NCBI GenBank assembly: GCA_027405735.1
Contig: JAPEHQ010000001.1
Coordinates: 992,001 to 1,056,000 of the forward strand
Source: Mucor racemosus
Lineage: Eukaryota > Mucoromycota > Mucoromycetes > Mucorales > Mucoraceae
Length of the DNA: 64,000 nucleotides
Reading direction: 5' to 3'
Shown here: positions 35,185 to 46,800 of the stretch, in pieces
Numbering within the stretch: position 1 is the stretch's first letter
How the letters are laid out: every line of letters begins with the position of its first letter
Translations under genes and position numbers: made by a program
Notes under the pieces: model-generated
Seen by the model: only the letters and a program-made list of their open reading frames with translations
What the model was told of the DNA's origin: nothing
The model's database searches: none

Positions 35185-36911
35185 TTTTTTTTATATTTTC
35201 ATGAAAAAAAACAATAAAAAGAAAAGAAAAAGAAGGAGTTGATAGATCTTTTTTTTTTATTATTTTTTAAACATAACAACTATATACAATAATAGACTAA
35301 ATTGTTTATACAACTTGTATATGTACATAAGGAGGAATCCATTTAGATTTCATTACATTAGGAGACATTCAATCAGCATATTAGTAAGTTTACAGGGTCT
35401 ACTGTATTTATCGATTTTTTTATATTTTTTTTTTATTTTTTTTTATTTTTTTTTTGGTAAAAACCATAATTGAAAATTCTGTTATTTATGAGACGTATGT
35501 AAAATACCCGGTGAACAACAAGCTATGAAATGAAAAGAAACTGTGTTGGGTTAGTAATAGATTTTACCAAATGGAGAATAACCCTGCAGTTGGTCTTTTA
35601 AAGAACAGCAAAACTGTTTATGTAAGTTTAAACACTTATTGAGACAGAGATAAATTATGTTAATAAAATAATCGTGGTTACTCAAAAATTGCAAATTGCA
35701 TGGATAGGGTAAAAGAAGCCTTATTGTAGTTAATCATTGGATGTCAGTAAATGAAAACGGCCTCTGCCGAAAAAAAAAAAAATTTAAGTATCAATGTTTT
35801 GAAATGATGCTCAAAATTCTTTGATAAAAGGATGCTATAAAATAATTGATTAGATATAAAACATGGCATCTATTAGCGCCATATTTAACATAGATCTTGA
35901 GCATAAATAAAAAATGCACTTGCTATCTGCTTGCAAACATCAAGTTTCAATTTATTATTATTAAAAGGTTTTATCCCAAATCGAATCACTGTCTAGATGT
36001 ATTTTTAAATATAACCTAAAAGTATAAAAGAGTGGTTATATTTTTTGTATTTTTGTATATTTTCTGTTTTGATGGTTAGATATTAACGTTCAACTCTAAA
36101 TTTATCTAATTGACATTTTATAATCGTTTTGCCCCAAAAATGATAAAATTGAGCGTCGTTTAAAAATTTAGAAAGGGTCCTTCCATGGACTGATCACATA
36201 TGCAATCAAGATCGGCACAATTATATCTCAAAATGAAAGAGATAAAAATAGACACATAAACTTATTTGAAACACTATTGCTAACTGTTTAATCATCACAC
36301 CATTCGAAATAAATTTACAGTGTTTGAAGAAGCGCTATACATTATACTACAATGAAAAAAATACAGTATGCAGCAACCTTTACCTTGTCATACTATGAGA
36401 CATTTGAGACATTCTAATTGCCGCCTTTAAAGACTCCTACACATAACTAGAAATGTAGGAATGGGTAAATATTTATGATGAACATTATACTTCTCAGATT
36501 ACTTCATAGGGACTTATCAGATGTAAATAAAGTTAACAATAAGGCAGGAGTTTACTTCCGCCTCAATTTGAAGGAATTATACAAAACCTACCATTTATTA
36601 CATTACCGAGGAAAAATTTTACCAATGTACTCAACTTCTCACTTGCTTAATTCAAGACTTTCCTTTTTTTTTTTTTTTTTTGCATGCATATGCTCCAAAT
36701 AATACATATCATAAAATGTATTCGATGTTCCACAGTTCTCTTGGCAAAAACAATATTTCATATATTTCACATTTGATAGTCCACGGGGTGTTAAATTACA
36801 AGTAATATCAATTGGTTTGTTGATCGATTAAAAAGTTCAATATTTTTGTGTGAATATATACGATTTCGGTATTGTGATTACTTTGGCTTGTATATCAAAT
36901 GGGACTTAATC
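35185..36911. other. Intergenic, no gene seen
   Basis: AT-rich DNA between the coiled-coil gene promoter and the left end of element B. Short open frames (for example 36475-36702) have no support. A T19 tract lies near 36664. Confidence 0.55.
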
Positions 36912-39399
36912 CACTACGGCCGCAATTTATTATTATATATTTAATGAACTCTACCAACCGCTAAAAGCTTGTATTTTAATGAAAAAAAAATAGTGCGTAA
37001 ACCTATATAATAGTATCTACTTGATTTGAATGAATGAATAAAGTCATGTTAATTTATTTAGTTTCTAAAAAATATTTGTTTCTATTTAGTGGTCAACAGC
37101 CAAGAAGAGGAAAACAAGATGTTGTATTGTATACCACTACCAACTATCAAAGGTACACCATAATTATTACTTATTAGCTTGTTAATTGATTTTACTAATA
37201 GATCAATTTTTATAGGTCAAAAGTAGAGCTGTATTCAGTTTAAAACACTTGAAACAATTCAATTATGCTAATTTACATGGCTTATCATCTCTTGCTCATT
37301 CAATTGTTATATTTGATCACTACAGCCGATCAGTGCTGCACAAGATGATTTTGTTGTGCCCAGGTGGACTGCACACCATAGCCTGAGCTGTTGTGCCTAC
37401 TGAATATAGCTAAAAAGATAACAATATGCACATGGGCGATGGGCACAACAAAAGAAACTGCACACGAGCACAACGCTAACCCTGTATATGCAAAATTATA
37501 GATTCTGTCCGTGTGCATGACATTAATCCCATAATAGTAGAATTGCCCATAAGCATATCATTACCCCCATTTATTCATAATAATAAAATCTGACCATGAG
37601 CATAATGAGCTGATTGTATGGGCACAAATTGGTTTGTTGCATTTTTTACTGGAATGGGGCTTTAAATTACATTTGCTTTTATTAACATACGTTATAGACG
37701 ATACAATTCAATACATTGTTGACGTAGAACAATACACGCAACTTCCAATATATTTACGATTATTATCATTTGTAAATGTGTTTATAGCTATAATGTTTAC
37801 AGTAAAAATGGTTTTTGCTTGATCATAAACTTAAATAACATTTGCTGCTTAAATCTATATGTAAGCCAGATCCAAGGTTATAGATATTACTTTATCACAC
37901 ATAAAATTTAAACAAATTAACCTTCTTTAAACTTACTAGTTTAGTTTATGGATTGTCAGCTGTAAAAAGATTTGTTTTCAAGCATGACTACGATTAAAAC
38001 TATGGTTCTTAGGCAAGGCATCAGATTATTCTGCTTTTGTGTTTCTATATCATTTGAAATTTTATCACCTTTCTGGAACATTTCGTGGGTTTGTAGCCAG
38101 TTTTAGCTTTTCATTGAGTAGATATAAATATCATTGCTTTCAATTTGATCTGGTCATCAAGAAATGCATCCAACAATACAGTAGTAATAATGATGTTTGA
38201 TCTTAGAATGCGGTTAAATGAAAATATCAATCTCTAATATAGGCTGCTATCTATACTAAAAGTATTGGACTCTTATGTTAGCAATGAGTATTTAGATAAA
38301 AGAAACGAATGCCAGCTTGATAGTAGTCTGATATGCCTTATCAAACGATGAATATATCCTTGGAATATGAAAACAAAAAGAGAGAAACAACACACGTAGA
38401 AAAGGGGTGTCAAGGCTTTACATTATTTAGCACAATTAAAACCCTGCTAAATTGCTCATTTTAACCAATGTAAAAGTAGCATTACAGCGCATCAACAACC
38501 ACAAACTAGATAAAATAGGCAATATCTGTTATTATAGAAGCATACATTTTTCTACCAGAAAAACCGTCGTCTATTATATCATACATTCATTGAAAAGTTG
38601 CAAAAGCGAACCCGTAGAGCGACACCATAATTGAGTATAGCAAGATTGAACGGCTAAGCCTCTCATACTATAGTATATACAGTAGTATATCTAAATTTTA
38701 AATAAAAAAGCGCTTTTTTTATAACTTTTCTTATATTTAAGCACATACGGTCTAAAAATTCAGTTTTTGCAGCGGACATTTTTGGGGACTTATTTTATCC
38801 TTACCAACACTCATGATTTTGATCAAAAAACAGAAAAATCAAATTTTGATGCCAAAATCAACGTTTAAATATACTACATTGTGAGAGAAAATTGTAGCCA
38901 TAACTAATACACATTTTATAAAAGCTTAATATTAAATGTTAAGTAATAAAACTTTGCATTTTTGGCCCAAAAACGGTTTTTTGATTAAAGGATTTTCATG
39001 TTATATTTTGCAATAAAATTTTTTATTATTTTCTATTGAGCAAATAGAGCGCTAAATTCTGCATACGTGTATATTTTTTGTTTTTATAATTGGTAGTATA
39101 ATTAACTCTAGATTTGCAAAACCAAAAAAAAAAATTAAAAAATGTCAAAATTGATGATCTGGACAAGAATAATTTTTAAAATTAATATTCCGCTTATAGG
39201 CCTTGTAAGTCTTAAAAACAAGAGATTTTATAATACTTTCGAATTTTTTCAAGAATTTACGATGCTGTACCCACCTGGTTCAAGCTTATTACTGTAAATC
39301 TTTATACATGTTAATAATATTGTGTGGTAGTTTATTTGATGATAATATAGTTTTAATTTATAATTATTGCGTTAGAGGTGATTTACATTGAGTTTTAGT

Positions 39400-40029
39400 C
39401 TTACCTCTCCAATATCATAAAAATAAACATGGCCATCACTAAAACCTATTGCCGCCTTTTTATCCTTTTTGTCCCATTGTCGTATATTTTCAGGATTGAT
39501 AAATATTACTTAAAAAAGAATACAATTATAAAAGAATGAGTAATTAATCAGTTCTTCAACTGTATAATAAAAACAAGATATCGTTTATTTAGATGTAAAA
39601 GTATGGCCTTTTATATTGATTAGACATTGAGATCCTGAGATGTAATTTAAGGCACTATTGAACTATTGGATCTGTTTGATAGTAATCTATGGATTGAAAT
39701 GGATCAATCATCATTTAACCGTTCTTGCAGAGCTTGTGAGTTGTGTTGTTTCAATGCTGCGCTAAATATGCTTGGATGTTGATTTGATAACTACTTGATT
39801 GGTTAACTGCTGGGATGAAATAATGTGGTGTCATAATTGAGGTCCAAGCGTTCTTGGTAATTACTGGATTAAACTTGGTACGCTAGGAGTTTCTTATATC
39901 CGATATCAAGACTTGCACTTCAATACATGTCGTAGTCAATAGATTGTAAGATGTATTGATACTGTAGAAGGTGATAATGTATGATACTAGTAGGTGGAAT
40001 ACAACACCCATGCCAATTTATTCAATGCT
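39400..40029 (-). pseudogene. Dynein-like fragment in element A, split by the solo LTR
   Basis: The - strand encodes KALNKLAW at 40029-40007, is interrupted by the 529-bp LTR, and continues with DKKDKKAAIGFSDGHVYF and YDIGE to about 39400. The part upstream of KALN is missing because A is deleted there. It is the third copy of the same captured fragment. Confidence 0.55.
39478..40006 (-). mobile_element. Solo LTR, 529 bp, 5-bp duplication CCCAT, empty site known
   Basis: Same element as 787-1315, with one substitution seen by eye. CCCAT flanks both sides (39473-39477, 40007-40011). The opposite arm in element B (near 42758) reads GGCATGGGACAAAAAGG, that is one CCCAT without insert: an intact pre-insertion site. 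Confidence 0.9.
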
Positions 40030-42654
40030 TTTGAAATGTCAAAAAGAGTCTATATAAATAATCTTGCCAGAATATTACACTTTTATTAACAATACATCCT
40101 TTGGATGTATTTATATACATTAATTATAACTATTACTAGGGTTTTACTATCTAAGAATATGATGTAAGTCAATGATCCACATTGATTTACTGTAACACTA
40201 ATTATAGACTGTGACCTTGGATGTGAGACATAGGATGAGTATTGACATAACAGCTTTACCAGAACAAACTTATTTTTTACCTATAAAAATTGATTTATTA
40301 GCAAAATCACTTATTAATCACAAGCTAATGATAAGTAGTAATTATGGTATACCTTTGATAGTTGGTAGTGATATACAAAACAACATCTTGTTTTCCTCTT
40401 CTTAGCTGTTGTCCATTAAATACAAATAAAATGATTTTTAAAAAAAACCAAATAGACTAACATGAGGTTATTCATTCATTCACTCAAATGAAGTAGATAC
40501 TATAAATAATTTTAGTGTTACTAAACAGGTTGTTGTCGTTGTTCCCATTTGGTCCCCAAAATAAGAACATGGGCTGAACTCTTTCAAACCCCAAATTTCA
40601 AATTGATATATCTCGTTAATAAGGCAATTCTGTTAAATCAGAGTAACCCACATCTGCTTTAAACCATTCAAATTATCTTCGTTATTAATTATATTGTTAT
40701 GATTGATATACTTTAGTAAATTGACTAAAGAGCCTTGGCTTCATTGCTCTGCTCATCTGGACTGCCTGTTCTGCAAAATTATTTTTTATTCTGCCCATCT
40801 GTGCAAATCATCATGCCCATCATGGAAAGCATAGTTCGGCCGTAGTGGATTTAATATTATTTTGTTTATACTGCTAATTGACTCGTTCGTCCATTAGAGT
40901 TAACTCACCATCCTTGATTAGCGTATCTATAATAACGGTCCATTATTTAGCTCATGATGGTATGCAAAACTATGAAAAGGGGTCGTCTAATCTCAAATTT
41001 ATCTGGTTCAACTGCTGATGCTAAACTAACATCAAATTAGCTGTGTTGACTCGCAATAAAGTAAGGCCTTTTATCAAGTACAATGTTGGCGTTCAATGTA
41101 TATCAGTTAAATTGAGCATATAGAGATATGATTCATGCAGAGACCTATGAATGTGGCAGAGAGCTCATATATGAACACAAAAAAATGATCCAAATTGTGA
41201 TGCTTCGACGACCTGGATGTGATTTTTTGTGGCGATACCTGGTGGCTCAAATGTAATTTAGGCATTTAATTATCAAATGTATCAAATCAAGATGAAGTTG
41301 GTTAATTGATATAATGGATAATAAATGCAATGTCATTTATTAAATGGGCGAATGTAAATTTATAAGGCAAAGCTTGCTTTTGAATGAAAGTACCAATTAT
41401 TCTGATCAACACCAATAGGCTCAAAAAGTATAGTTAAGTGCAATCATTGCTACTAAATTGCATGATTTGATACACAAAAAACTCTTGAAGCATTTGTTCT
41501 TTTCTTTGGAAATGCTACAGATAATCGTTCAATAGGATTGAATATTAATGAATTAAAGAAAATACAATTGGTAAAAAAACTGATACCCGATGTACATCGA
41601 GGTCAAGATTGATAAAAGGTGCATTCATTGTGTAATGAAGATTGCAACATTTTGATGGATAGAAATTATAGGACAAAGATGTAGTGTTTGCCTTACAATT
41701 TTTTAAAGGGGCTTAAAAGCCATATATCATCAAACTTACTTAGATGTTAAATACTAACCATATGCTATTATCAATATCATTTTAGTTTTATTTAATTGCT
41801 GTATTATTAAAAACCAAGCTTTTCATAGCTTATAACAATGACAATGGGATGTTCCTGGTTTTAGATTGACATTTATCATAAGGCGGGCTGGTGATAATAC
41901 GTTTGATATTATTACTTATTGCAGTAAATTACGATGCGATTTACTAAAATAAAAAAATATAAAAAAATAAAAGCAGTAGAAATACGATTATAATCAGCTA
42001 AAGTTTTTATTACAAAAGATTTCTGAAGAGTTAAAATAATTGAAAAGTATGAGGGTATTTATAGTGATTTGGAGAACTTGGATACCATCAGACTTGAATG
42101 GATGTATATTTAGTAATCTTCCAGTTTTGAGTACATTATTATTGATTTGATATTTTAAGGGGTAAATTGTATAGAGCATTGACCATAAGGATTGTATGTC
42201 AAGTGTGACAATATCGACCTTTTGGGAAATGGTTGTTTTTGTTTATTTCTGTTATATCTATTTTATGTAATCTTGATTTTTAAGGGGTAGTTTTTATATG
42301 CTTGAATCGTATTTATATTGATAGTGCAACTACGATATAGATGAGTAGTTGACTAAATTGATATCTTTGTTTATTATCATTATTGATTTGGATAGAATCC
42401 TGTTTTGATATATATGTCATTTGTGTAATTGATTGCGCCGTGATCAAGAGTGCTATCATCTACACGACATGTATGGTTCAAAAAGGGTATTTCATATTTT
42501 TAGCATGCGTTTGTTATTGTGTTCAATTGAAGCGTTTGTTTATTATCGTTGTTCACATTTCAAGTGGTCATCATATTTTATGAGCGACACTTGAAATTTA
42601 GGTTGTTTTATTTTTATCAAGCGTTTTTAGTATGTAATTCCACTGCACTTATTA

Positions 42655-42832
42655 CTGTATATAAACCAGTCAATTCAATTTATTGAATTTGAATGCAAAT
42701 ACCGAGAAACCATTTGTAAATACATAAGTTGGTTCTGGTAAAGCATTGAATAAATTGGCATGGGACAAAAAGGATAAAAAGGCGGCAATAGGTTTTAGTG
42801 ATGGCCATGTTTATTTTTATGATATTGGAGAG
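42655..42832 (+). pseudogene. Dynein intermediate chain-like WD fragment in element B
   Basis: The + strand reads NLLNLNANTEKPFVNT, TAA (42725-42727), VGSGKALNKLAWDKKDKK and AAIGFSDGHVYFYDIGE, then a GGTAAG donor at 42832. It aligns with the last WD repeat of dynein intermediate chains. The Trp of NLWNLN has become Leu, and the TAA is at the same codon as in copy C, so the fragment was already dead before the element multiplied. Confidence 0.6.
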
Positions 42833-45045
42833 GTAAGACTAAAACTCAATGTAAATCACCTCTAACGCAATAATTATAAATTAAAACTATATTATCATCA
42901 AATAAACTACCACACAATATTATTAACATGTATAAAGATTTACAGTAATAAGCTTGAACCAGGTGGGTACAGCATCGTAAATTCTTGAAAAAATTCGAAA
43001 GTATTATAAAATCTCTTGTTTTTAAGACTTACAAGGCCTATAAGCGGAATATTAATTTTAAAAATTATTCTTGTCCAGATCATCAATTTTGACATTTTTT
43101 AATTTTTTTTTTTTGGTTTTGCAAATCTAGAGTTAATTATACTACCAATTATAAAAACAAAAAATATACACGTATGCAGAATTTAGCGCTCTATTTGCTC
43201 AATAGAAAATAATAAAAAATTTTATTGCAAAATATAACATGAAAATCCTTTAATCAAAAAACCGTTTTTGGGCCAAAAATGCAAAGTTTTATTACTTAAC
43301 ATTTAATATTAAGCTTTTATAAAATGTGTATTAGTTATGGCTACAATTTTCTCTCACAATGTAGTATATTTAAACGTTGATTTTGGCATCAAAATTTGAT
43401 TTTTCTGTTTTTTGATCAAAATCATGAGTGTTGGTAAGGATAAAATAAGTCCCCAAAAATGTCCGCTGCAAAAACTGAATTTTTAGACCGTATGTGCTTA
43501 AATATAAGAAAAGTTATAAAAAAAGCGCTTTTTTATTTAAAATTTAGATATACTACTGTATATACTATAGTATGAGAGGCTTAGCCGTTCAATCTTGCTA
43601 TACTCAATTATGGTGTCGCTCTACGGGTTCGCTTTTGCAACTTTTCAATGAATGTATGATATAATAGACGACGGTTTTTCTGGTAGAAAAATGTATGCTT
43701 CTATAATAACAGATATTGCCTATTTTATCTAGTTTGTGGTTGTTGATGCGCTGTAATGCTACTTTTACATTGGTTAAAATGAGCAATTTAGCAGGGTTTT
43801 AATTGTGCTAAATAATGTAAAGCCTTGACACCCCTTTTCTACGTGTGTTGTTTCTCTCTTTTTGTTTTCATATTCCAAGGATATATTCATCGTTTGATAA
43901 GGCATATCAGACTACTATCAAGCTGGCATTCGTTTCTTTTATCTAAATACTCATTGCTAACATAAGAGTCCAATACTTTTAGTATAGATAGCAGCCTATA
44001 TTAGAGATTGATATTTTCATTTAACCGCATTCTAAGATCAAACATCATTATTACTACTGTATTGTTGGATGCATTTCTTGATGACCAGATCAAATTGAAA
44101 GCAATGATATTTATATCTACTCAATGAAAAGCTAAAACTGGCTACAAACCCACGAAATGTTCCAGAAAGGTGATAAAATTTCAAATGATATAGAAACACA
44201 AAAGCAGAATAATCTGATGCCTTGCCTAAGAACCATAGTTTTAATCGTAGTCATGCTTGAAAACAAATCTTTTTACAGCTGACAATCCATAAACTAAACT
44301 AGTAAGTTTAAAGAAGGTTAATTTGTTTAAATTTTATGTGTGATAAAGTAATATCTATAACCTTGGATCTGGCTTACATATAGATTTAAGCAGCAAATGT
44401 TATTTAAGTTTATGATCAAGCAAAAACCATTTTTACTGTAAACATTATAGCTATAAACACATTTACAAATGATAATAATCGTAAATATATTGGAAGTTGC
44501 GTGTATTGTTCTACGTCAACAATGTATTGAATTGTATCGTCTATAACGTATGTTAATAAAAGCAAATGTAATTTAAAGCCCCATTCCAGTAAAAAATGCA
44601 ACAAACCAATTTGTGCCCATACAATCAGCTCATTATGCTCATGGTCAGATTTTATTATTATGAATAAATGGGGGTAATGATATGCTTATGGGCAATTCTA
44701 CTATTATGGGATTAATGTCATGCACACGGACAGAATCTATAATCCTGCACATACAGACTTAATGTTGTGCTCGTGTGCAGTTTCTTTTGTTGTGCCCATG
44801 TGCATACTGTTATCTTTTTAGCCATTATTCAGCAGTGGGCGCAACAACTCATCATCAGGCCATAGCGTGCAGCCCACCTGGGCACAACAAAATTATCTTG
44901 TGCAGCACAGGCCGGCCGTAGTGCTTTTATATATAAATCCGTTAAATTTGTGATTTTATGGACTTCTTTTGAATCTGGTTGTATCATCTTATACTTTTCA
45001 AGTTAAATCCGCTATTGGGCTAATAATGTTGTAGTTTGTATAATG

Positions 45046-45815
45046 ATTTTAAACGAGGCGAGCTTTTCTCAAGGTTCGTTAAAGTTAGACGAGCTTTTTT
45101 TTGCGCGTGACTAGAGCTCGTCGTTTACCCCACACGAGCTTTTTTATGCAGCGACTAAAACTCATCATCTCAATGCGAGCTTTATTTTACCTTTCAAGTG
45201 ACAAATATCTAAGTATAAAAGACGAGCCGAGCCTAGGACGAGCTTGACCAAAGCTCGCCACAACGAGCCGAGCTTTAATAAAAGCTCGTTTGACAAAGAC
45301 GAGTTTTTGACTTTTTTTTAAAAAGCTCGTTTGAGAAAGACGAGCTTTTGACTTCTTTTCAAAAAGTTCAAATTTAAATAATAATTAGTAAATGCTATGA
45401 CATTATTACTTTAGATAATTGTCAATTGACATTCATAAGTTTGCTTTACTTTAGATATTTGTCACTGGAAAGGTAAAATAAAGCTCGCATTGAGATGATG
45501 AGTTTTAGTCGCTGCATAAAAAAGCTCGTTTGGGGTAAACGAGCTCTAGTCACGCGCAAAAAAAAGCTCGTCGAGGTTGAACGAGCTTTTTTGTAAGCTC
45601 GTCTAACTTTAACGAGCCTTGAGAAAAGCTCGGCTGCATAAAAAAAGCTCGGCTCGTTTAATATCACTACAAATATCTAAAGTAAAGCAAACTTATGAAT
45701 GCCAATTGACAATTATCTAAAGTAATAATGTCATATCATTTACTAATTATTATTTAAATTTGAACTTTTTGAAAAGAAGTCAGAAGTCAGAAGCTCGTCT
45801 AAGGCTCGGCTCGTA
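45046..45815. repeat. Foldback array of CGAGCTTTT motifs
   Basis: About 20 copies of CGAGCTTTT or its complement AAAAGCTCG fill this block. Two interlocked inverted repeats are visible: 45050-45212 with 45455-45630, and 45346-45465 with 45660-45785 (the latter around TTTAGATAATTGTCAATTGA). The open frame at 45446-45667 is a by-product. The structure resembles foldback or MITE-type elements with GAGCTCG-rich ends known from other eukaryotes; no mobile ends or target duplication could be fixed. Confidence 0.7.
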
Positions 45816-45969
45816 TTTTATACCTAAGTTTGTATTTATGCTTTACTTAAAATAAGCTTTTGAATTTGAACAATTAATAGCAATACAGTCGAACCTTAAT
45901 TTTTGTATGTGTGGAACAGACAGAGCTATTCACGAAAAAAAGTATAAAAAAACAATAGGAATTCGACTA

Positions 45970-46110
45970 GATAACATTAGGGTTTTATTATCAAGTTAAA
46001 TTCTACTTGAGGACTTTTGTAATAAATAAATGTCCTCTTTATATAGTTTTCATCAGAGAGATTAGGTAAGCATTCCTAGGTCCATACATAGCCAATAACA
46101 CCCCTTGTCA
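45970..46110 (-). mobile_element. Possible Ty1/copia solo LTR
   Basis: On the - strand the block begins TGACAAGGGGTGTTATTGGC, holds a TATATAAAGAGG box and AATAAA-like sequence near TTATTTATTACAAAAG, and ends at ACCCTAATGT. GATA flanks both sides (45966-45973 region and 46111-46114). The layout is that of a short copia LTR, but the inner end is not a clean CA. A small CAGTCGAA-ended inverted pair (45886 and 45968) abuts it. Confidence 0.35.
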
Positions 46111-46554
46111 GATATAAATCTTGATAGTAACCAATCGGTGTATTCATAGAATTCATGGGTCCTTGATCATAATGGTGTGATTAAATCCACAGTATGTTGA
46201 TTGGTCTTTAACTATAAGTTGCTAGGATAGAAGCTTGGTAGAAAGTTTATATTAGTATGAATCAGCATATATCATTTAGTAGTGAAATGTCTATTCATGT
46301 CAGCTGTACTTTAATTGAGAATCAGATGAAATGGAGATCAATATAGTGGATAAATGTGTACATATTCCACAGTATGGAATTTCGATACCTGCATTTATAG
46401 CTGCTTGGAATATTTAAACAACCGCGTCCGGGCTGTCCGGTGATTTTTCTAGAGATTTAAAGCTTGGAAATATCATTAGATGGCCGCTTCTAGAGATTGT
46501 TCGGCTTTTTTTTTTGGAAGAGTGACCATTGGCAAAAATATGAATCATATACTA

Positions 46555-46800
46555 TGTTGTATGCAATAAAGTACCAAATGTTATCACTTTCTACAGTATC
46601 AATACATCTTACAATCTATTGACTACGACATGTATTGAAGTTCAAAGTCTTGATATCAGATATAAGAAACTCCTAGCATACTAAGTTTAATCTAGTAATT
46701 ACCAAGAACGCTTGAACCTCAATTATGACACCATATCATTTCATCCCAGCGGTTAATCAATCAAGTAGCTACCAAATCAACATCCAATCATCTTGTAATG
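46555..46800 (+). mobile_element. Truncated, diverged copy of the 529-bp LTR
   Basis: The + strand starts TGTTGTATGC and then follows the reverse complement of the 787-1315 LTR (TACAGTATCAATACATCTTA, GACTACGACATGTATTGAAG) with scattered differences for about 245 bases, after which homology stops. Confidence 0.75.

Larger units (their letters stand above)
37318..40847 (+). mobile_element. CACTA-like element A, nested in B, 3-bp duplication GAT
   Basis: The ends are CACTACAGCCGATCAGTGCT (37318) and, reversed, CACTACGGCCGAACTATGCT (from 40847), both flanked by GAT (37315-37317 and 40848-40850). CACTA ends with 3-bp duplications are typical of CMC/En-Spm elements. Its 5' 2.2 kb is the reverse complement of the right part of B (42739-44923), and its 3' part (about 40250-40510) is the reverse complement of 37010-37220 in B, so A and B are relatives inserted in opposite orientation. 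An open frame at 40211-40405 (SSNYGIPLIVGSDIQNN) recurs in B as NNYGVPLIVGSGIQYN; its family is unknown. No transposase is seen. Confidence 0.65.
36912..44923 (-). mobile_element. CACTA-like element B, interrupted by element A
   Basis: The right end, read outward-in, is CACTACGGCCGGCCTGTGCT (44923-44904) and the left end CACTACGGCCGCAATTTATT (from 36912). Subterminal DNA is rich in TGGGCAC/GTGCCCA motifs, as in transposons whose transposase binds subterminal sites. Element A is inserted at 37318-40847. B keeps an internal segment (about 40848-42739) that A lacks and that matches copy C (2181-2770). No transposase gene is visible. I see no clean target duplication at the outer ends (left flank ATC, right flank CTT). 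It holds a dynein-like gene fragment at 42655-42832. Confidence 0.6.

Noticed and set aside
37634..38634. Open frames of 60-62 codons repeated at 43604-44604
   Set aside because: Same reason: conserved by arm duplication, no coding features, and copy C has lost them.
40211..40405. Conserved element protein in element A
   Set aside because: The B copy has similar residues (YGVPLIVGSGIQ), but both frames are short and broken; no family recognised, so it is only mentioned under element A.
36909..44926. Target duplication for the outer element B
   Set aside because: The flanks are ATC on the left and CTT on the right; no 2- to 8-base direct match could be justified.
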